NCBI GenBank assembly: GCA_030035585.1
Contig: CM057477.1
Location: 65,515,447 to 65,579,446 of the forward strand
DNA: 64,000 nt
Direction of reading: 5' to 3'
Source: Dugong dugon
Lineage: Eukaryota > Chordata > Mammalia > Sirenia > Dugongidae
A model generated the notes under the pieces. That model ran no database searches, had not been told where the DNA came from, and saw only the letters and a program-made list of their open reading frames with translations. The position numbers were made by a program, and so were the translations under genes. Below, one piece after another: positions 1 to 11,201 of this stretch (within the stretch, counting starts at the first letter, position 1; every line of letters starts with the position of its first letter).

Positions 1-265
1 AGTCAGTGTACCTCGTGCATAGCCACCACCCGTCTGTCAGTGGAGACCTTCATGTTGCTATGGTGTGGAATACATTTCAGCAGAGCTTTCAGACTAAGAC
101 AGACTAGGAAGAAAGGCCTGGAGATCTACTTGTGAAAATCAGCCAGTGATAACCCTATGAATCACAATGATTGAATTCACAAGTGATCATGGGTATGATG
201 CAGGACCAGGTAGCATTTTGTTCTGCTGTATATGGGTCGCCATGAGTCAGGGACCAACACAGCAA
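1..265 (+). mobile_element. tRNA/RTE composite SINE, cut by window edge
   Basis: The stretch matches the body of the better preserved SINE at 53058-53327 read in the opposite sense (the block around cgtctgtcagtggag, then ggcctggagatctac, then gggtcgccatgagtca). The tRNA-like head would lie left of base 1, so the copy is incomplete here. The right border near 265 is approximate. Confidence 0.7.
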
Positions 266-578
266 CATTCTGTCTTTGGTTTTATATCCTGTATTGTTCA
301 ACGGTTCAATGAAAAATTATTTCACTGCAGTTTTTCCTCATTGTTTTTCTCATACCCAGCTACCTGGAAATACATTTTCCCAATAATTAGCAATAAGTGC
401 TTTAAGTGGTCTCCAGGAGAAGATCGTCTTTTTCGCCTTGGGAGATACTAGTTGCACCCGAATCTTCTTCATTCCCTTTTGGCCCATCAACACACTGCTA
501 CTCAAATTACTGATAATATCTATATATATGCCGTTATATTTGTCAGGCTCTGTGCTAAGTGATTTAAAACCAAAAACC
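266..578. other. No recognised feature
   Basis: Unique-looking sequence. An open frame of about 94 codons crosses from 167, but it starts inside the SINE, has no recognisable domain and no supporting context, so I do not call it a gene. Confidence 0.5.
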
Positions 579-727
579 TGTTGCTGCTGAGTCGATTCTG
601 ACCCATAACAACCCTACAGGACAGAGTAGAGCTACCACATAAGGTTTCCAGTGAGTGGCTGGTGGACTCGAACGGCCGACCTTTTGCTTAGCAGCAGAGC
701 TCTTAACGACTGTGCCACCAGGGCTCC
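579..727 (-). mobile_element. AfroSINE, short form
   Basis: Read on the minus strand it starts with the head ggagccctggtggcacagtc and ends in the tail that reads gactcagcagcaac. The tRNA B-box region (tcgaacggccgac on +) is partly decayed. Confidence 0.85.
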
Positions 728-739
728 AATGACTCATTT

Positions 740-855
740 AATTCTCTCAAGAAGCCTTTTTTGGTATATACCGTTATTAGTGTCAATTTACAAGTGAGGA
801 AACTATAGCTCAGAGTGGGTAATCAATTTGCTCAAGGTCACACAGCTACTGGGGT
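740..855 (-). repeat. MIR fragment
   Basis: The order gaggaaactatagctcagag then ctcaaggtcacacagctac is the reverse complement of the conserved MIR core. It abuts the MLT1-type LTR that follows. Confidence 0.6.
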
Positions 856-1230
856 GTTGAAATCCTAACTCTGTACCCATAAATATGACCCTGTTTGAAA
901 ATAGGGGTTTTCTTTTGTTATGTGAATGAGGTCCTACTAGTGGAGGGTGAGTCCTAAACCTAATCACTTCAGAGTTACAAAAAGACCAGACAGACACAGA
1001 CACACACACACAGGAAAACAGACAACATGTGAGGGTTGTCTACAAGCCAAAGAACACCAAGGATTGCTGGCAGACACCAGATTTAAGAGAGAGTCTCACA
1101 AAAGGAATCAACATGGCTGAGGCTCTGATTTGGACTTTTAGCCTCCAGAACTTTGAGGAAATAAATTCCTGTTCTTTAAAGCCCCCTACTTGTAGTACTT
1201 GTGTTACAGTGGCACTAGGTAACTGAGACA
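856..1230 (+). mobile_element. MLT1-type MaLR LTR
   Basis: Ordered MLT1 landmarks are visible: tgttgaaatcctaac, gaccctgtttgaaaatagg, a CA-rich stretch near 1000, tacaagccaaagaacacc, then the polyadenylation region gcctccagaactttgagg with AATAAA at about 1160, ending actgagaca. The 5' end is truncated. It is an ancient, pre-afrotherian insertion. Confidence 0.75.
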
Positions 1231-2139
1231 CATGCCCAAACTCATAGTTTAACTCTCCTCCTCGTAGTCTAACTTCCCTCCTTTCTATGGGAAAATTCCC
1301 ATTCATCCAGCAAGGGTCAGTCAAAAATTAATTCCTGTCTGAGGTCCGCCTGACCCGACTCTCATTCTCGTCTTCTCCCATAACCGTACCTACCTTGGTT
1401 ACACTACCTGAAACATCTATTGTCTTTAGAGTGCTGGTCACATGTCTGGAAATTACTTGCTTGTTTGCCTCGCTCTCACAGCCCGATCTCACCAGCCCAG
1501 GGGCTTCTCGAGGAAAGGGCCTGACCTCACCCGTGTGGCTCCAGGACCTGACACAGCAGCCTCTCAATGGACATTGATTGAGTAAATGATGAACTAAATG
1601 TGCACAGGCTCTGATGATGTGTGAATGGCCACTAACATTCATTTAACACCTCTGTGTTAAATAAAATGTTCTAAATTTGTGCCTCTGCAGGTTTCTTAGG
1701 ACAAGGCTCCAATTTGCTTTCACAGTCCAAGAGTTCCTGCTTATACCTTCTGTATGGACTGTGAGATTGGTCTTTAACTGCAGAGGGCAAGGGAAGGGGA
1801 AGGGAGGGGAGGGGAGAAAAGAGGAGGAGAAGGAGAGAGAGAAAGAGGTGGAAACAGGCTGTTTAATCACTGTGAGTCCATGATATTTTCTGGAGCAAGC
1901 AGTCCCAGGAGCCATGCTTGTTCCAAAGAGCTCTATGGAAACTGAGATCCTCTGATGAATGTTCTGGAAGACCCTGAGATCCAGCCCTTCAGTGTCTCTA
2001 ATAGTCAGGATAAATAAAACCTGATTACACTACAGAGGCAACTGAAGATCTGAGTGATGTCACCGTGGCTCAGAGAGAAAGAGACTACCTCACATTAGTC
2101 GAGAGTATAGAGCTTACAGAGGTCGAGGTGATAGAATTA
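1231..2139. other. No recognised gene; contains a polypurine tract
   Basis: Apart from the purine tract listed separately I see no exon, repeat landmark or RNA gene. Short open frames on both strands here have no domain content. Confidence 0.5.
1785..1853 (+). repeat. Polypurine tract with G-quadruplex motif
   Basis: Almost pure G/A for about 70 bases. The first third has four runs of three or more G separated by AA or A (gggaaggggaagggagggg), which fits the simple G-quadruplex pattern. The rest is GA-rich and could form triplex or H-DNA. Confidence 0.75.
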
Positions 2140-2350
2140 TCATTTATAGAACATCTAGAACGTACCAGCCTGTGTTGAATACCCGATACAAATTATTTTC
2201 TGGAATCCTCAGAACAACCCAGAGAGTTGTATGTTATTATTCCCAGGGTATGGATGAAGAAACACAAGATCAGGTGATTGGGTAATTAAATAAGTTAGTG
2301 AAAGAGCCAGTGTGCGAGCAGGCCCACCTGACTCTAGAAGTGTACTCCTT
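2140..2350 (-). repeat. MIR fragment, decayed
   Basis: Order of weak landmarks: catttatagaacatc, cctcagaacaacccagagag, attattcccagggtatggatgaagaaac, then gccagtgtgcgag. This matches a reversed MIR with a diverged centre. Confidence 0.5.
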
Positions 2351-2429
2351 CCACTCTATCATGAGTATGTGGCTTGTTTCCTATCACAGAGGGCGATGTT
2401 CCATCTTGGATGCAGGTAATGATTTTAGA

Positions 2430-2622
2430 GTTCATAACTAGTTGCCATGGAGTCAAACCCATGTGTATCAGAGTAAGACTGTGCTCCACAGGGTTTTCAA
2501 TGGCTGATTTTTCAGAAGTAGATCTCCGGGCCTTTCTTCCAAGGCACCTCTGGGTGGACTCGAACCTTCAACCTTTTGATTAGCAGTTGAGGGCTTTAAT
2601 AGTTTGTACCACCTAGCGACTC
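2430..2622 (-). mobile_element. AfroSINE, long form
   Basis: On the minus strand the head reads gagtcgctaggtggtacaaa and the body contains the aggcctttctt/gatctac block. The tail is on the left (gttgccatggagtcaaaccc). Confidence 0.8.
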
Positions 2623-2654
2623 CACTCTTCCCCAGTTATCTGGATAATAGTACA

Positions 2655-2700
2655 AGCGTGTGTATGTATATGTGGGGTTGGGGTTGGGGGAGGTGCATGT
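2655..2700 (+). repeat. GT- and G-rich simple sequence
   Basis: A short TG/TATG stretch runs into ggggttggggttgggggagg, three telomere-like TTGGGG units that also satisfy a G-quadruplex pattern. It is too short to be an interstitial telomere array of note. Confidence 0.6.
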
Positions 2701-2739
2701 GGTGGCTACCACCAGAAGGAAGTATTGATATAATGATGT

Positions 2740-3252
2740 AGTTTGGTAGTTATGTAATGATGTAATTATCCTCCATTTTGTGATTTAATGTAGTCACTTC
2801 CATGACATGCTCTGATGTGATCAATCAATCAGTTGTAAGGTGAGTTTTCTCCAGGGTATGGCCTTCATCCAAAATATACAGATGTTCTGGCAAAGCTCAC
2901 TGGCTTTTCCTTGCTCTGGATCTGGTTCACTATCATCTGACCTCCAGTTCTTGGGCCTTAAGCCAGTGGCCTGCCATATTGCCTGCCAGTCTTGGATTTG
3001 TCAGCCTTCACAGCCCGTGAACCAGTGGCCTGCTGTGTGACCTACCAATCTTTTGTTTGTCAGCCCCTGCAGCTACATCAGTAAGGAAATGATGCCAGCC
3101 TGACACCTAACTCATGGACTTGGGGCTTGCCAGCCTTGACAACCATATGAGTCATTTCCTTGAGATAAACATTATGTGTGTGTGGTGTGTATACACACAC
3201 ACACTCCCTTCACTGTTTTTGTTTCTCTAGAGTACCCAGCCTAAGACAGCAG
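2740..3252 (+). mobile_element. Probable LTR retrotransposon LTR, decayed
   Basis: The 5' part (taatgatgtaattatcctcc, attttgtgatttaatg) resembles the U3 of the window's MaLR-like LTRs. The 3' part ends gtttttgtttctctagagta then cagcctaagacagc, a common LTR terminus. The middle has repeated ccagtggcctgc units. Class is not certain. Confidence 0.5.
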
Positions 3253-4606
3253 CAAATCATTTTCCCTTTCCCCATTCCTCTCTGCACTGCCATAGTAGAG
3301 CTAAGCAAAATCAGTAACAGCAGTCCCTCTCCTGACCCATCCCAAATCTTTTCCCACAGGATGGGCCTAGATTTGGACTATAGAGTGTGATATTGCTGAT
3401 TCCCTTCAAAGACAAGAAAAATAACAAAATTCCCATTCACCTCAGCTCTTTTCTCTTCTTTTCTAACCCCAATTTCCTTGCTGGTGGTTTTCTTTTCCCA
3501 CGGACTTTGGTCAGTTCAGAGGAGATTTACTGCAGAGCTAAGAAAACTGAAGTTTTAGGGTCTTCACTTGCACGGGCCCTCTTCCAAGGCTCTGTACCTG
3601 ATTTTGTATTCATAACTTTGTTTAAAGGTGCCTCGTCAATTGTATAAACTTGATGCTCCCCAAAACCTGGCTCCACCTCTGTTGAAGCTATTTGTTAGTA
3701 TTCTTTTGATTCAAAGTAGCAGAAATCTTACTAGTATTTTAAAGTAAGCAAAACAAAATGTTTATTATAAAAGTTCATAGAACCAAGGGCAGGAGCTGGA
3801 CTTCAGAAATTTCTGGGTCAGGGTCTCAAAGCCAGCAGATCTCATAATCTCTGGTTTCTGCTCAACTGTTTCTTTGTTCCCTCTCTCCAGACAACACCAG
3901 TTCCTTCTTATGAGTCCATATGATGGGAAACATGGCCACCAATAGCTCTGAATTTCATCCCTTACGCTCAGCTACTCAGAATGAAACTGGGCTTTCTGAG
4001 TCTCAATTCCCAAGTCCCAGGGAAGGACTTGATTGACCCAGTTCTTAACTAGAACAGTCACCGACTGTGACGTCATTATTCTAACTTAACCACCCCCATA
4101 GGGGTTGGATGCTGAGCAAACCAAACAATAGATGTGCAATAAAGTCGGCTAACCTCAGGTGTTGGAAAACAATCTCTATTGTCTGGTAAACAAAAACTTG
4201 TGTATTCAGTCACCCTTCTCAATGTTTTGGGGATTTTAATAAGGGTCTCTTAAAGACTAAAAAGACACCAAAACTCAGAGGAATGCCCGTCTCATAGAGA
4301 CCCTGACGGAGAAGGTATTTGGGAGCATAAAGGACTTCTCTGGATTCTTCAGATTACTCTGTGTAGGAGCTGTGATGATCACTTACTCATAAAGCCGGAA
4401 AGTTTTGCTTTTTGATGTTGGTACTTGTGTCACTGGTAGACGTTACTGGGAAGTTCTAAAAGTAAAAATCTGTCAGTACAAAGATATGCAATGCACATAG
4501 AATCTGGAAGCACTGGGAGCCTTTGGCTAAAATCCTCTGTCTTTGGCTACCAGGCTGTGTTTGAGAATGGATTACTTTAATCGCTCTGAGCTTCTGTTTA
4601 CTCAAC
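3253..4606. other. No recognised feature
   Basis: About 1.35 kb of moderately AT-rich sequence with no repeat landmark I recognise and no convincing coding frame. Confidence 0.5.
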
Positions 4607-4610
4607 TGTA

Positions 4611-4749
4611 AAACCCATTGCTGTCCAGTTGATTCTGACTCATAGCGACCCTATAGGACAGAGTTTCCAAGGCTATAAATCTTTATGGAAGCAGATCACC
4701 AGGTTTTTCTTCCCTGGAGTGACTGGTGGTTCGAAGGCACCAGGGCTCC
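4611..4749 (-). mobile_element. AfroSINE, internally shortened
   Basis: The tail side cattgctgtccagttgattc and head side ccagggctcc are present, but the block between the ggttcgaa-like B-box region and the head is missing. Confidence 0.8.
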
Positions 4750-4807
4750 TTCTCAACTGTAAAAAGGGGGATAATAAAGCTATTTTCACTAAGTTGCTAT
4801 GAGAATT

Positions 4808-5001
4808 AGAGTCCCTAGGTGGTGCAAACGGTTAACACGTTTGACTGCTAACAGCAAGGTTGGGGTCTTCAGTCCACCCAGAAGTGCCTTCAAAGAAAGG
4901 CCTGGAGATCTATTTCTGAAAAATCAGCCATTGAAAACCCTATGGAGCAGTTTTACTCTGACATAACAGGGTCGCCATGAGTCAGAATCAACTCAATGGC
5001 A
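4808..5001 (+). mobile_element. AfroSINE, long form
   Basis: Head gagtccctaggtggtgcaaa with an A-box-like segment, the aaaggcctggagatctattt block, then the tail gggtcgccatgagtcagaat. It stands head-on to the reversed copy at 5072. Confidence 0.85.
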
Positions 5002-5071
5002 AATGACTCTGGTTCTGCTATGAGAATCAAATGAAATAAAATGTGGAAAACCTAAAGTTATACAAGTGTTA

Positions 5072-5231
5072 TTTTCCATTCCCATTGCTGTCAAGTCAAT
5101 TCCGACTCCTAGCGACCCTATAGAACAGAGTAGAACTGCCCCATAGAGTTTCCACAGAGCGGCTGGTGGATTTGAACTGCCAAATTTTTGGTTAGCAGCC
5201 AAGCTGTTAACCACTGTGCCACCAGGGCTCC
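5072..5231 (-). mobile_element. AfroSINE, short form
   Basis: Left end carries the tail (gctgtcaagtcaattccgac), right end the complement of the head (ctgtgccaccagggctcc). Only about 70 bases separate it from the preceding plus-strand copy, giving a tail-to-tail inverted SINE pair. Confidence 0.85.
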
Positions 5232-6220
5232 AAGTGTTATTTACTTGTATTATTTTAGGGAAAATGAAATGTCATTGAGATACTCAATTAGAAAGGAATG
5301 ATAAATAAGTTAGGTATAACTACTCATATTTTAGCACTGATTTTTTGTCAGATGAAATGATTAATAAAAGCAACATGAAAAAATACCTGTAGTGCAAAGT
5401 TAAATGAGGAATATTAATAATAAATTATATTTTTCTACTATAACTTTTAAAAAATATATATGCATATGAAAATGAAGTAGGAAGGGGTTCAAATGAAAAC
5501 AATATTTTCTTGGAGGAGCAGAGTTGAGCAAGTCTTTTTCTTCTAGTTTAATTTGTTAGTGTTGTCAGAGTTGGAAACTATGTTTTTAAAACTCTTTCTG
5601 AAAAAGAAAGGAAAGAATTAAGATTTTTTGTCCCTACTCACTTCTAGGAGTCTTCCAACTGAGCAAAATCAATAATAGCAGGCTCTTGGGGGTAGCCAAG
5701 AGATTCCTGGCCCTTTGTCTGAGTTCTAAGGGATTCTATTGTTCTTCATGGAGTCCTTGGGCACAGTGAACATACCTGAAGGTGGAATTGCCTGAGTGTT
5801 CAATTGGATTAAGAAATACTACATCTTAAATAGAGATAGGAGCATGGTAGGGTACACAAGGGTCATGTAAAATTGCCAAAATTCCCATTTTTCTTCCTGC
5901 CCACCATCTGTTTGCCCTTCTTCTGGTAACTGTACTGGATTTTCCTCTGGTACATAATCCCCTTTCCCTTCTCAGTCTATGAGTTTCAGGTGCGTTGAGA
6001 TGGTGCAGGTGATCTAGGTTTAAGTCAATCAGCATACCTGTTAAGAGCTGCGAAAGATCTGAAGTTTTACCCTCCTTGCAAGGTAACAGTTTCAAAGATG
6101 CTGGCAGTAGACACAAGACTCTTGGGTCAGAGACAAAGGATTTTACTATTCATAGCAAAAGCAGTAGCCAGAGTGTCTGCATATTTGCTCTGATTCTCCA
6201 AGCTCTGATTCCATAGGGTG
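5232..6220. other. No recognised feature
   Basis: AT-rich on the left (5280-5480), more mixed to the right. I recognise neither exon nor repeat. Confidence 0.5.
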
Positions 6221-6424
6221 ACAGGGATGGATTACCCAACAAGCTAGGTACGCCCGGGCTTACTTGTGCTTACTTACTAATCTGTAGTGCACAATTTCAC
6301 CTGTTTTTCACCACGTTGTTTTTCAAAGATGTGGTGAAAAGCAGGTGAAATTGTGCATTACAGATTAGTAAGTAATTACTAATAAATTCTGCGTACCTTG
6401 CTTGTTGGGTAATCTGTCCCCAGT
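6221..6424. repeat. Long near-perfect palindrome (hairpin repeat)
   Basis: The left arm (6221-6314) and the reverse complement of the right arm (6331-6424) align over about 94 bases, with only a 16-base spacer. Shared blocks include gattacccaacaag, ggtacgc, cttactaatctgta, gcacaatttcacctg and tttcaccac. The divergent patch sits around 6252-6270 (gcccgggcttacttg against gcagaatttattagt). It could be a palindromic MITE-like element or an inverted duplication. I do not recognise the family. A transcript would fold into a hairpin of roughly 90 bp. Confidence 0.9.
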
Positions 6425-6680
6425 AGTAAGCAACAAACAAGCCAGTCTCCTTCTTGACCCCACTCCACCACCCCCCATCCCCCAATGCAAGCTGTAGTCA
6501 TGCTATGGTGCTCTGACCTACTCAGTTGCCTCTGTGACTAGCTACAGAGCTGCTCGGTATCAGGAGGACAAGCCTTGCAGGCTGGCACAATCAGCAAGAA
6601 TGTGCAGGATGCTCAGGGCTCATGCATCTCCCAACTATATAATATTTGCTTGGCCATATAAAGGGGTATATATGTGACCT

Positions 6681-6868
6681 AGTCCCTGGGTGACCCAAAT
6701 GGTCAAGCACTTGACTACTAACCAAAAGCTTGGCAATTTGAATCCTTCCAGAGGTATTTGGAAGAAAGGCCTGGTAATCTCTTTTCCAAAAGATCATAGC
6801 CATTGAAAACCCTCTGGAACACAGTTCTACTCTGATACACATGGGGTTGCCATGAGCTGGCAACTGGT
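6681..6868 (+). mobile_element. AfroSINE, long form
   Basis: Head agtccctgggtgacccaaat, body gaagaaaggcctggtaatct, tail ggggttgccatgagctggca. The B-box region (tttgaatcc) is mutated. Confidence 0.8.
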
Positions 6869-7782
6869 TTGGTTTCTGGTTATGTGACCCAACCAGAACT
6901 ACAGAGACAAAATGAAACCTTTGAAGCTTTTGCTTCAGATGAGAAGTATCTTATTCATCACCCTCTTTTCCCCATGAGAATCTAGAAGAGACATCTTGTG
7001 ACCATTAGAGAAAAGCCTGTGAGAGAATGGAGTCAACCCAAGGAAAGCAGAACTGAGAAACTGAGAGAGCAGGAATATTGTTCAAATGTCACTATTTGAA
7101 TCTCTGTATGAAGCCAGGCTTAAAACCACCTCTGGAATTTCCAGTTATGGGAGTCAATGCGGGTACAGTTTTCTGTCACTTGCCACCAATAGAGTCCTAA
7201 TGGACACAATTATCAACTGTATCTTCACTATTAAATTGCATTCATCCAGTGTTATAAATGTGGCTAAGTCCTTTCCTTGGTAAATGTTTAAACTGATTTA
7301 ACTCCTCAATATTTATTCTTTTAGACTCTTGCAAAAAATGGAGCTCTTTGATGAATCATCTGTTCATTCATTTTATCTAAGATTTTATCAGGAGTTCTGA
7401 GAAATTGAAACTGTATCTTCATAGTTGTATTGTCCCTTAGACTAAATCTAATATGCGGGATAAAACTTTTCCCTCTGTTGTAAGTACTATTTCCCCATAC
7501 ACGTCTCTCTTCTTCTTGAAATAAAAATAGAAAGAAAGGGGAATTTTTCAAGATAAAAATCTGTTTGGACTTTCTCATGCTATTTTAAGCGCACAATCCT
7601 TCCATTTGATATTCATTTGACTTGTCTGGCTTTCATCACAGATTACCCATTTAATTACATTTTCGCTGAAACCTGGGGGAAACAAATAACCAGATAGCAT
7701 TTCAGTGAGATTATCAGAGGGAAAATGAACTTCACTCCTGCGGCTTTCTGAATCCTTATTATTTCTCTATGCTTACTTTATA
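6869..7782. other. No recognised feature
   Basis: No exon, RNA gene or repeat recognised. Open frames on both strands near 7100-7580 have no domain-like content. Confidence 0.5.
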
Positions 7783-8000
7783 CCAAACCCATTGCCATGG
7801 AGTCTATTCCAACTCACAGTCGCCGTATAGGACAGAGTAGAACTGCCCCATAGGGTTTCCAAGGCTGTAATCTTTATGGAAGCAGACTGCCACACATCTT
7901 TTCTCCCAGGGAGTGGCTGGTGGGTTCAAACTGCTGACCTTTCGGTTAGTAGCTGAGTGCTAACCGTTTAACCACTTAACCACTGCACCACCAGGGCTCC
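7783..8000 (-). mobile_element. AfroSINE, complete
   Basis: Complete in the reverse sense, from aaacccattgccatggagtc (tail) to ctgcaccaccagggctcc (head). The body includes a ctgtaatctttatggaagca segment. Confidence 0.9.
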
Positions 8001-8837
8001 TGTGCTAACTTTATAGACAGCCTTTGACACACAAGCTACATTGTATGTCATTAACCCTCTAATGGTATCAGATCCACTAGAAAGGGCTTGATTTCATTTC
8101 AGTTCCCACACTAAGTCATCATAAATAGTTCATAAACATTTTTTTCCTCCTTTATAAATGTCCCTCTCAGGGAAGCCCATAGTTCATCTGTCTGGGGGAC
8201 CAATCGCTTAAGGAGGAAAGCATGGGAAACTGAACTCACAGTGTACAGAATTTCTCTTCTATCTTCTTCAGTGTTCTTCACCTTGGCTCACCAAATAAAA
8301 ACTACTGTTCTCTCCAAAAGATGCTGAGGAACTTGCCCCAACACTTCTGCCTTCTTGGAGAAGTGCTGGGAGGACACATTCGCCCCTCTCACGTGTCCCT
8401 TGCCCCAGGGGGGGGGTCAGTGGGAAAGGTGAGATGACTGCAAAGGTCAATGCTCCAGTGTGGGGCCTCTTAGCTTTTCTCTTTCCCTCTTGTCTGTCAG
8501 CAAGCAGAGAAGGTCTCCTCCCCACTTCCTTCCTCCTGTTCCTCAGTAAGCTCACCAGAGAGGTTGTCCACCCTGCAAGGGAAGCCCTGAGTCCTCAGTT
8601 CTTCAGCTTGTGTCTGGAGGAAGCATCAGGGGGAATAGGAAGCTCTAGTTCAACCTTGGATCAAGCCACTTTCTCTAAATCACCAGCTTCACCTCACATA
8701 AAACTGATACTGTGTTGCAACCTGATCTGGCTTCCTGTGTCCTGAATTATTTCAGAATCTGGAGGAAAGGATAGGTACAATCAGCTTCCCTTCAAACCCC
8801 AGACACACACCCAGGGTTTGAGAGAATTGTCAGAGTA
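8001..8837. other. No recognised feature
   Basis: Mixed composition with a run of nine G near 8410. Overlapping open frames of about 95-103 codons lie on opposite strands at 8268-8745; neither has recognisable domains, so neither is called. Confidence 0.5.
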
Positions 8838-9042
8838 GGTAACCAGTTGCCATCAAGTCGATTCCAACTCATGGTGACCCCAACTGGGTCAGAGTAGAAC
8901 TGTGCTCCATAGAATTTTCAATGGCTGATTTTTCAGAAGTAGATCGCCAGGCCTGTCTTCTGATGTGCCTCTGGGTGGACTCGAACCTTCAGCCTTTGAT
9001 TAGCAGCCAAGCATGTTAGCCATATGCACCACCCAGGGACTC
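8838..9042 (-). mobile_element. AfroSINE, long form
   Basis: Tail gttgccatcaagtcgattcc on the left, gctgatttttcagaagtaga in the body, and the reverse complement of the head (gcaccacccagggactc) on the right. Confidence 0.88.
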
Positions 9043-9716
9043 TTGTTAAAGTAAATAGGTGTCTAAAATTACCCTATACTGGGTTCCTAAGAAAATATGT
9101 ACTTGGGAGACTAAGGCTATAGGCTTGGGGGACTAAGGGAATTAGGGGATTCTTTATTTTCTTCCATTCTTTTCCTCTTTCCATCAAACATATAAGACAG
9201 TCTTGGTTGCAAGATATTATGGAGAGCATAAATTGCAGTATTTTGATCACAAAGTAGACCTCTAAATTTCCCTTTCGCTCTGGTTTCTGAAGTGCAATGG
9301 TAAATGCTTAAACAAAAACACAGTTCGTGTTTGCAAAGTAAAGTACTTTCATTTTTTGTTACTATCAAGCTTATAAATATGGTGACCTCTATTTAAAAAA
9401 AAAACTAAAAACAATTTATTAAAAGATATAAAATAAGACTTGAATAAATGGAAAAACGGTATGTTTTAGGAAAAAAACACTAAATTTTACAAGCATGTCA
9501 ATTATTCCCAAATTAACTTACTGGTTTAAAGCAGTTCAAATAAAAATCTCTGTGAAGTATTTTGGAAACTTACAAAACTATTTTACTTTTTCCCCTCAAC
9601 TTTTTTTTTATGAAAAATTCTTAAACAAAGAAGTTGGAAAAAAATTGTATAATGAACACCAATACCTCTATTCACCACTTAGATTGAATAAATGGTACTA
9701 TTTAGCTATTCATTGA
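9043..9716. other. AT-rich, possible old L1 3' end
   Basis: From about 9596 the sequence (tgaaaaattcttaaacaaag, aatgaacaccaatacctcta, ttcaccacttagattgaata) resembles decayed L1 3'-terminal sequence in reverse. The rest shows nothing I can name. Confidence 0.35.
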
Positions 9717-9804
9717 TATGTGTATGTGTGTGTATGATTATATGTATGTATGTATTTATATATAAAGTGTGTACTGTATGTATATATACATATATATTTA
9801 TATA
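9717..9804 (+). repeat. TG/TATG/TA microsatellite
   Basis: Runs of tgtgtatg, tatgtatgtatg and tatatatacatatatatt lead directly into the DNA transposon that begins at 9805. Confidence 0.8.
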
Positions 9805-10462
9805 CAGTCATGCATCGCTTAATGTCCATGATACGTTCTGTGAAATAGGACGTTATTTGATTTGTACATTGCGCGAACATGCCTGAATCTCGAGCAACAG
9901 CATTCACTGATTTTACGCCTTCGTGTTAATAACCTTTTTACTTCCAGATCGTTATTTCTCCTTTGCCTCTTGCTGCTATCACTAGCACTGGTTTTGCTGC
10001 ATTTTGAGCCATGATGCGCTTCATGGTAACATTTTCAAAAGAAAATTAACAGATAACGCTACAGCACTCAAAAGATGCACGATACACGAGATTGGATGCT
10101 GCTGCCTATGAGTCAAAGCATTCTGTGACACGGTAAACTTTTTATTTGTTAAGGAGGGAAAGTTCACATTGAAATAATGATAGAAAGTACAGTATATACA
10201 TAAACCAGTAACATGGGCATTTATTATGACTATCAAGACATATATATTATAGGTTATATGTGTACTGTACCATTATTTGGCTGGCAGCGCAATTGCTTTG
10301 TACACAAGAGACATGAGATACTCGTGTTGCCTGTGGGAATCTGTTGCGTTCCCTACCTATTCTCCGATCAGGGTTTCTGAACTCTATTATATAATCTTAT
10401 GGGACCGTGAACATATACGCGGTCCAATGTTGCCCGAACAAATATTATGTGGCATATGACGG
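9805..10462. mobile_element. Tc1/mariner-type DNA transposon, Tigger/MER2-like
   Basis: The left end cagtcatgcatcgcttaatg resembles the terminal inverted repeat of MER2/Tigger elements. The right end (ggcatatgacgg) is its decayed inverse, with tatgggaccgtgaacatata, ggtccaatgttgcccgaaca just inside. Both ends abut a TA dinucleotide, the expected target duplication of this superfamily. The centre differs from the MER2 I know and holds no intact transposase frame, so this is a non-autonomous or deleted copy. Confidence 0.75.
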
Positions 10463-10633
10463 TATTTATAATTATGCCGTGTTTTTTTTTACTGTTGCTA
10501 AATAACATGAAACTAAGTTGCAAACATCACAACACTTTACCCTAAATACATGCATCTCCTCAATATAAGGACATGCATAACCACAGTGACATTACCATGC
10601 CTAAGAAAATTATAACAATTCCCTAATATCTAG

Positions 10634-10833
10634 TCCAGGCACCTTGGTGGCCCAATGGTTAAAGTGCTTGGCTGCTAACCAAAAGGTCTGAACTCACCAG
10701 CTGCTCTGCAGGAGAAAAGACCTGGAAATCTGCTTCCATAAACATTACAGCTTAGGAAACCCTATAGGGGAGTTCTGCTCTATCCTATAGATAGAGAATT
10801 GACTTGAGGGCACACAACAACAATATCTACTCC
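10634..10833 (+). mobile_element. AfroSINE with diverged tail
   Basis: Head caggcaccttggtggcccaa, body agacctggaaatctgcttcc, and a tail ending in cacacaacaacaa. A small duplication (cctatagatagag) interrupts the tail region. Confidence 0.8.
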
Positions 10834-10849
10834 ACATTTAAATTTTCTT

Positions 10850-10965
10850 AATTGTTCTGAGAATGTCTTTTGTTACTGTTTTCTTTCTTCAAATTAGAAT
10901 TTAATCAAGGGTCACATGTTACATGTTACATTTATTTATTATGTCTCTTTAGTCTCCCTCTTTTT
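10850..10965. repeat. Left half of an old interspersed repeat
   Basis: The block gaatttaatcaagggtcaca then ttatgtctctttagtctccc is a common mammalian old L1 3'-region sequence. Its continuation (tagaacagttcctcc) reappears at about 11672, so the L1 between them is a later insertion. Confidence 0.45.
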
Positions 10966-11201
10966 TGCTGTGGTGAAAATCTACACAACAAAACATACAC
11001 CAATTCTACAATTTCTACATGTACAGTTCAGTGACATTGATTGCATTCTGCAAGTTGTGCAACCATTATTGCTATCCTTTTCTAAATTATTCCACCTCCT
11101 TAACATAAACTCAATGTTCCCTAAGCAAAAACTCCCTGTTTACCCCTCCCTCTTACCCCTAGTAACCACTAATAATGTTTGGTTTCTATATATTTGATTA
11201 A
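10966..11201 (-). mobile_element. L1 3' UTR, part 1 of split copy
   Basis: The poly-T side on the left followed by gtggtgaaaatctacacaac and gtacagttcagtgacattga marks an L1 3' end in reverse. It resumes after the SINE at 11202-11402. Confidence 0.75.

Noticed and set aside
2673-2692. Interstitial telomere repeat
   Set aside because: Only about three TTGGGG-like units, and not the vertebrate TTAGGG unit.
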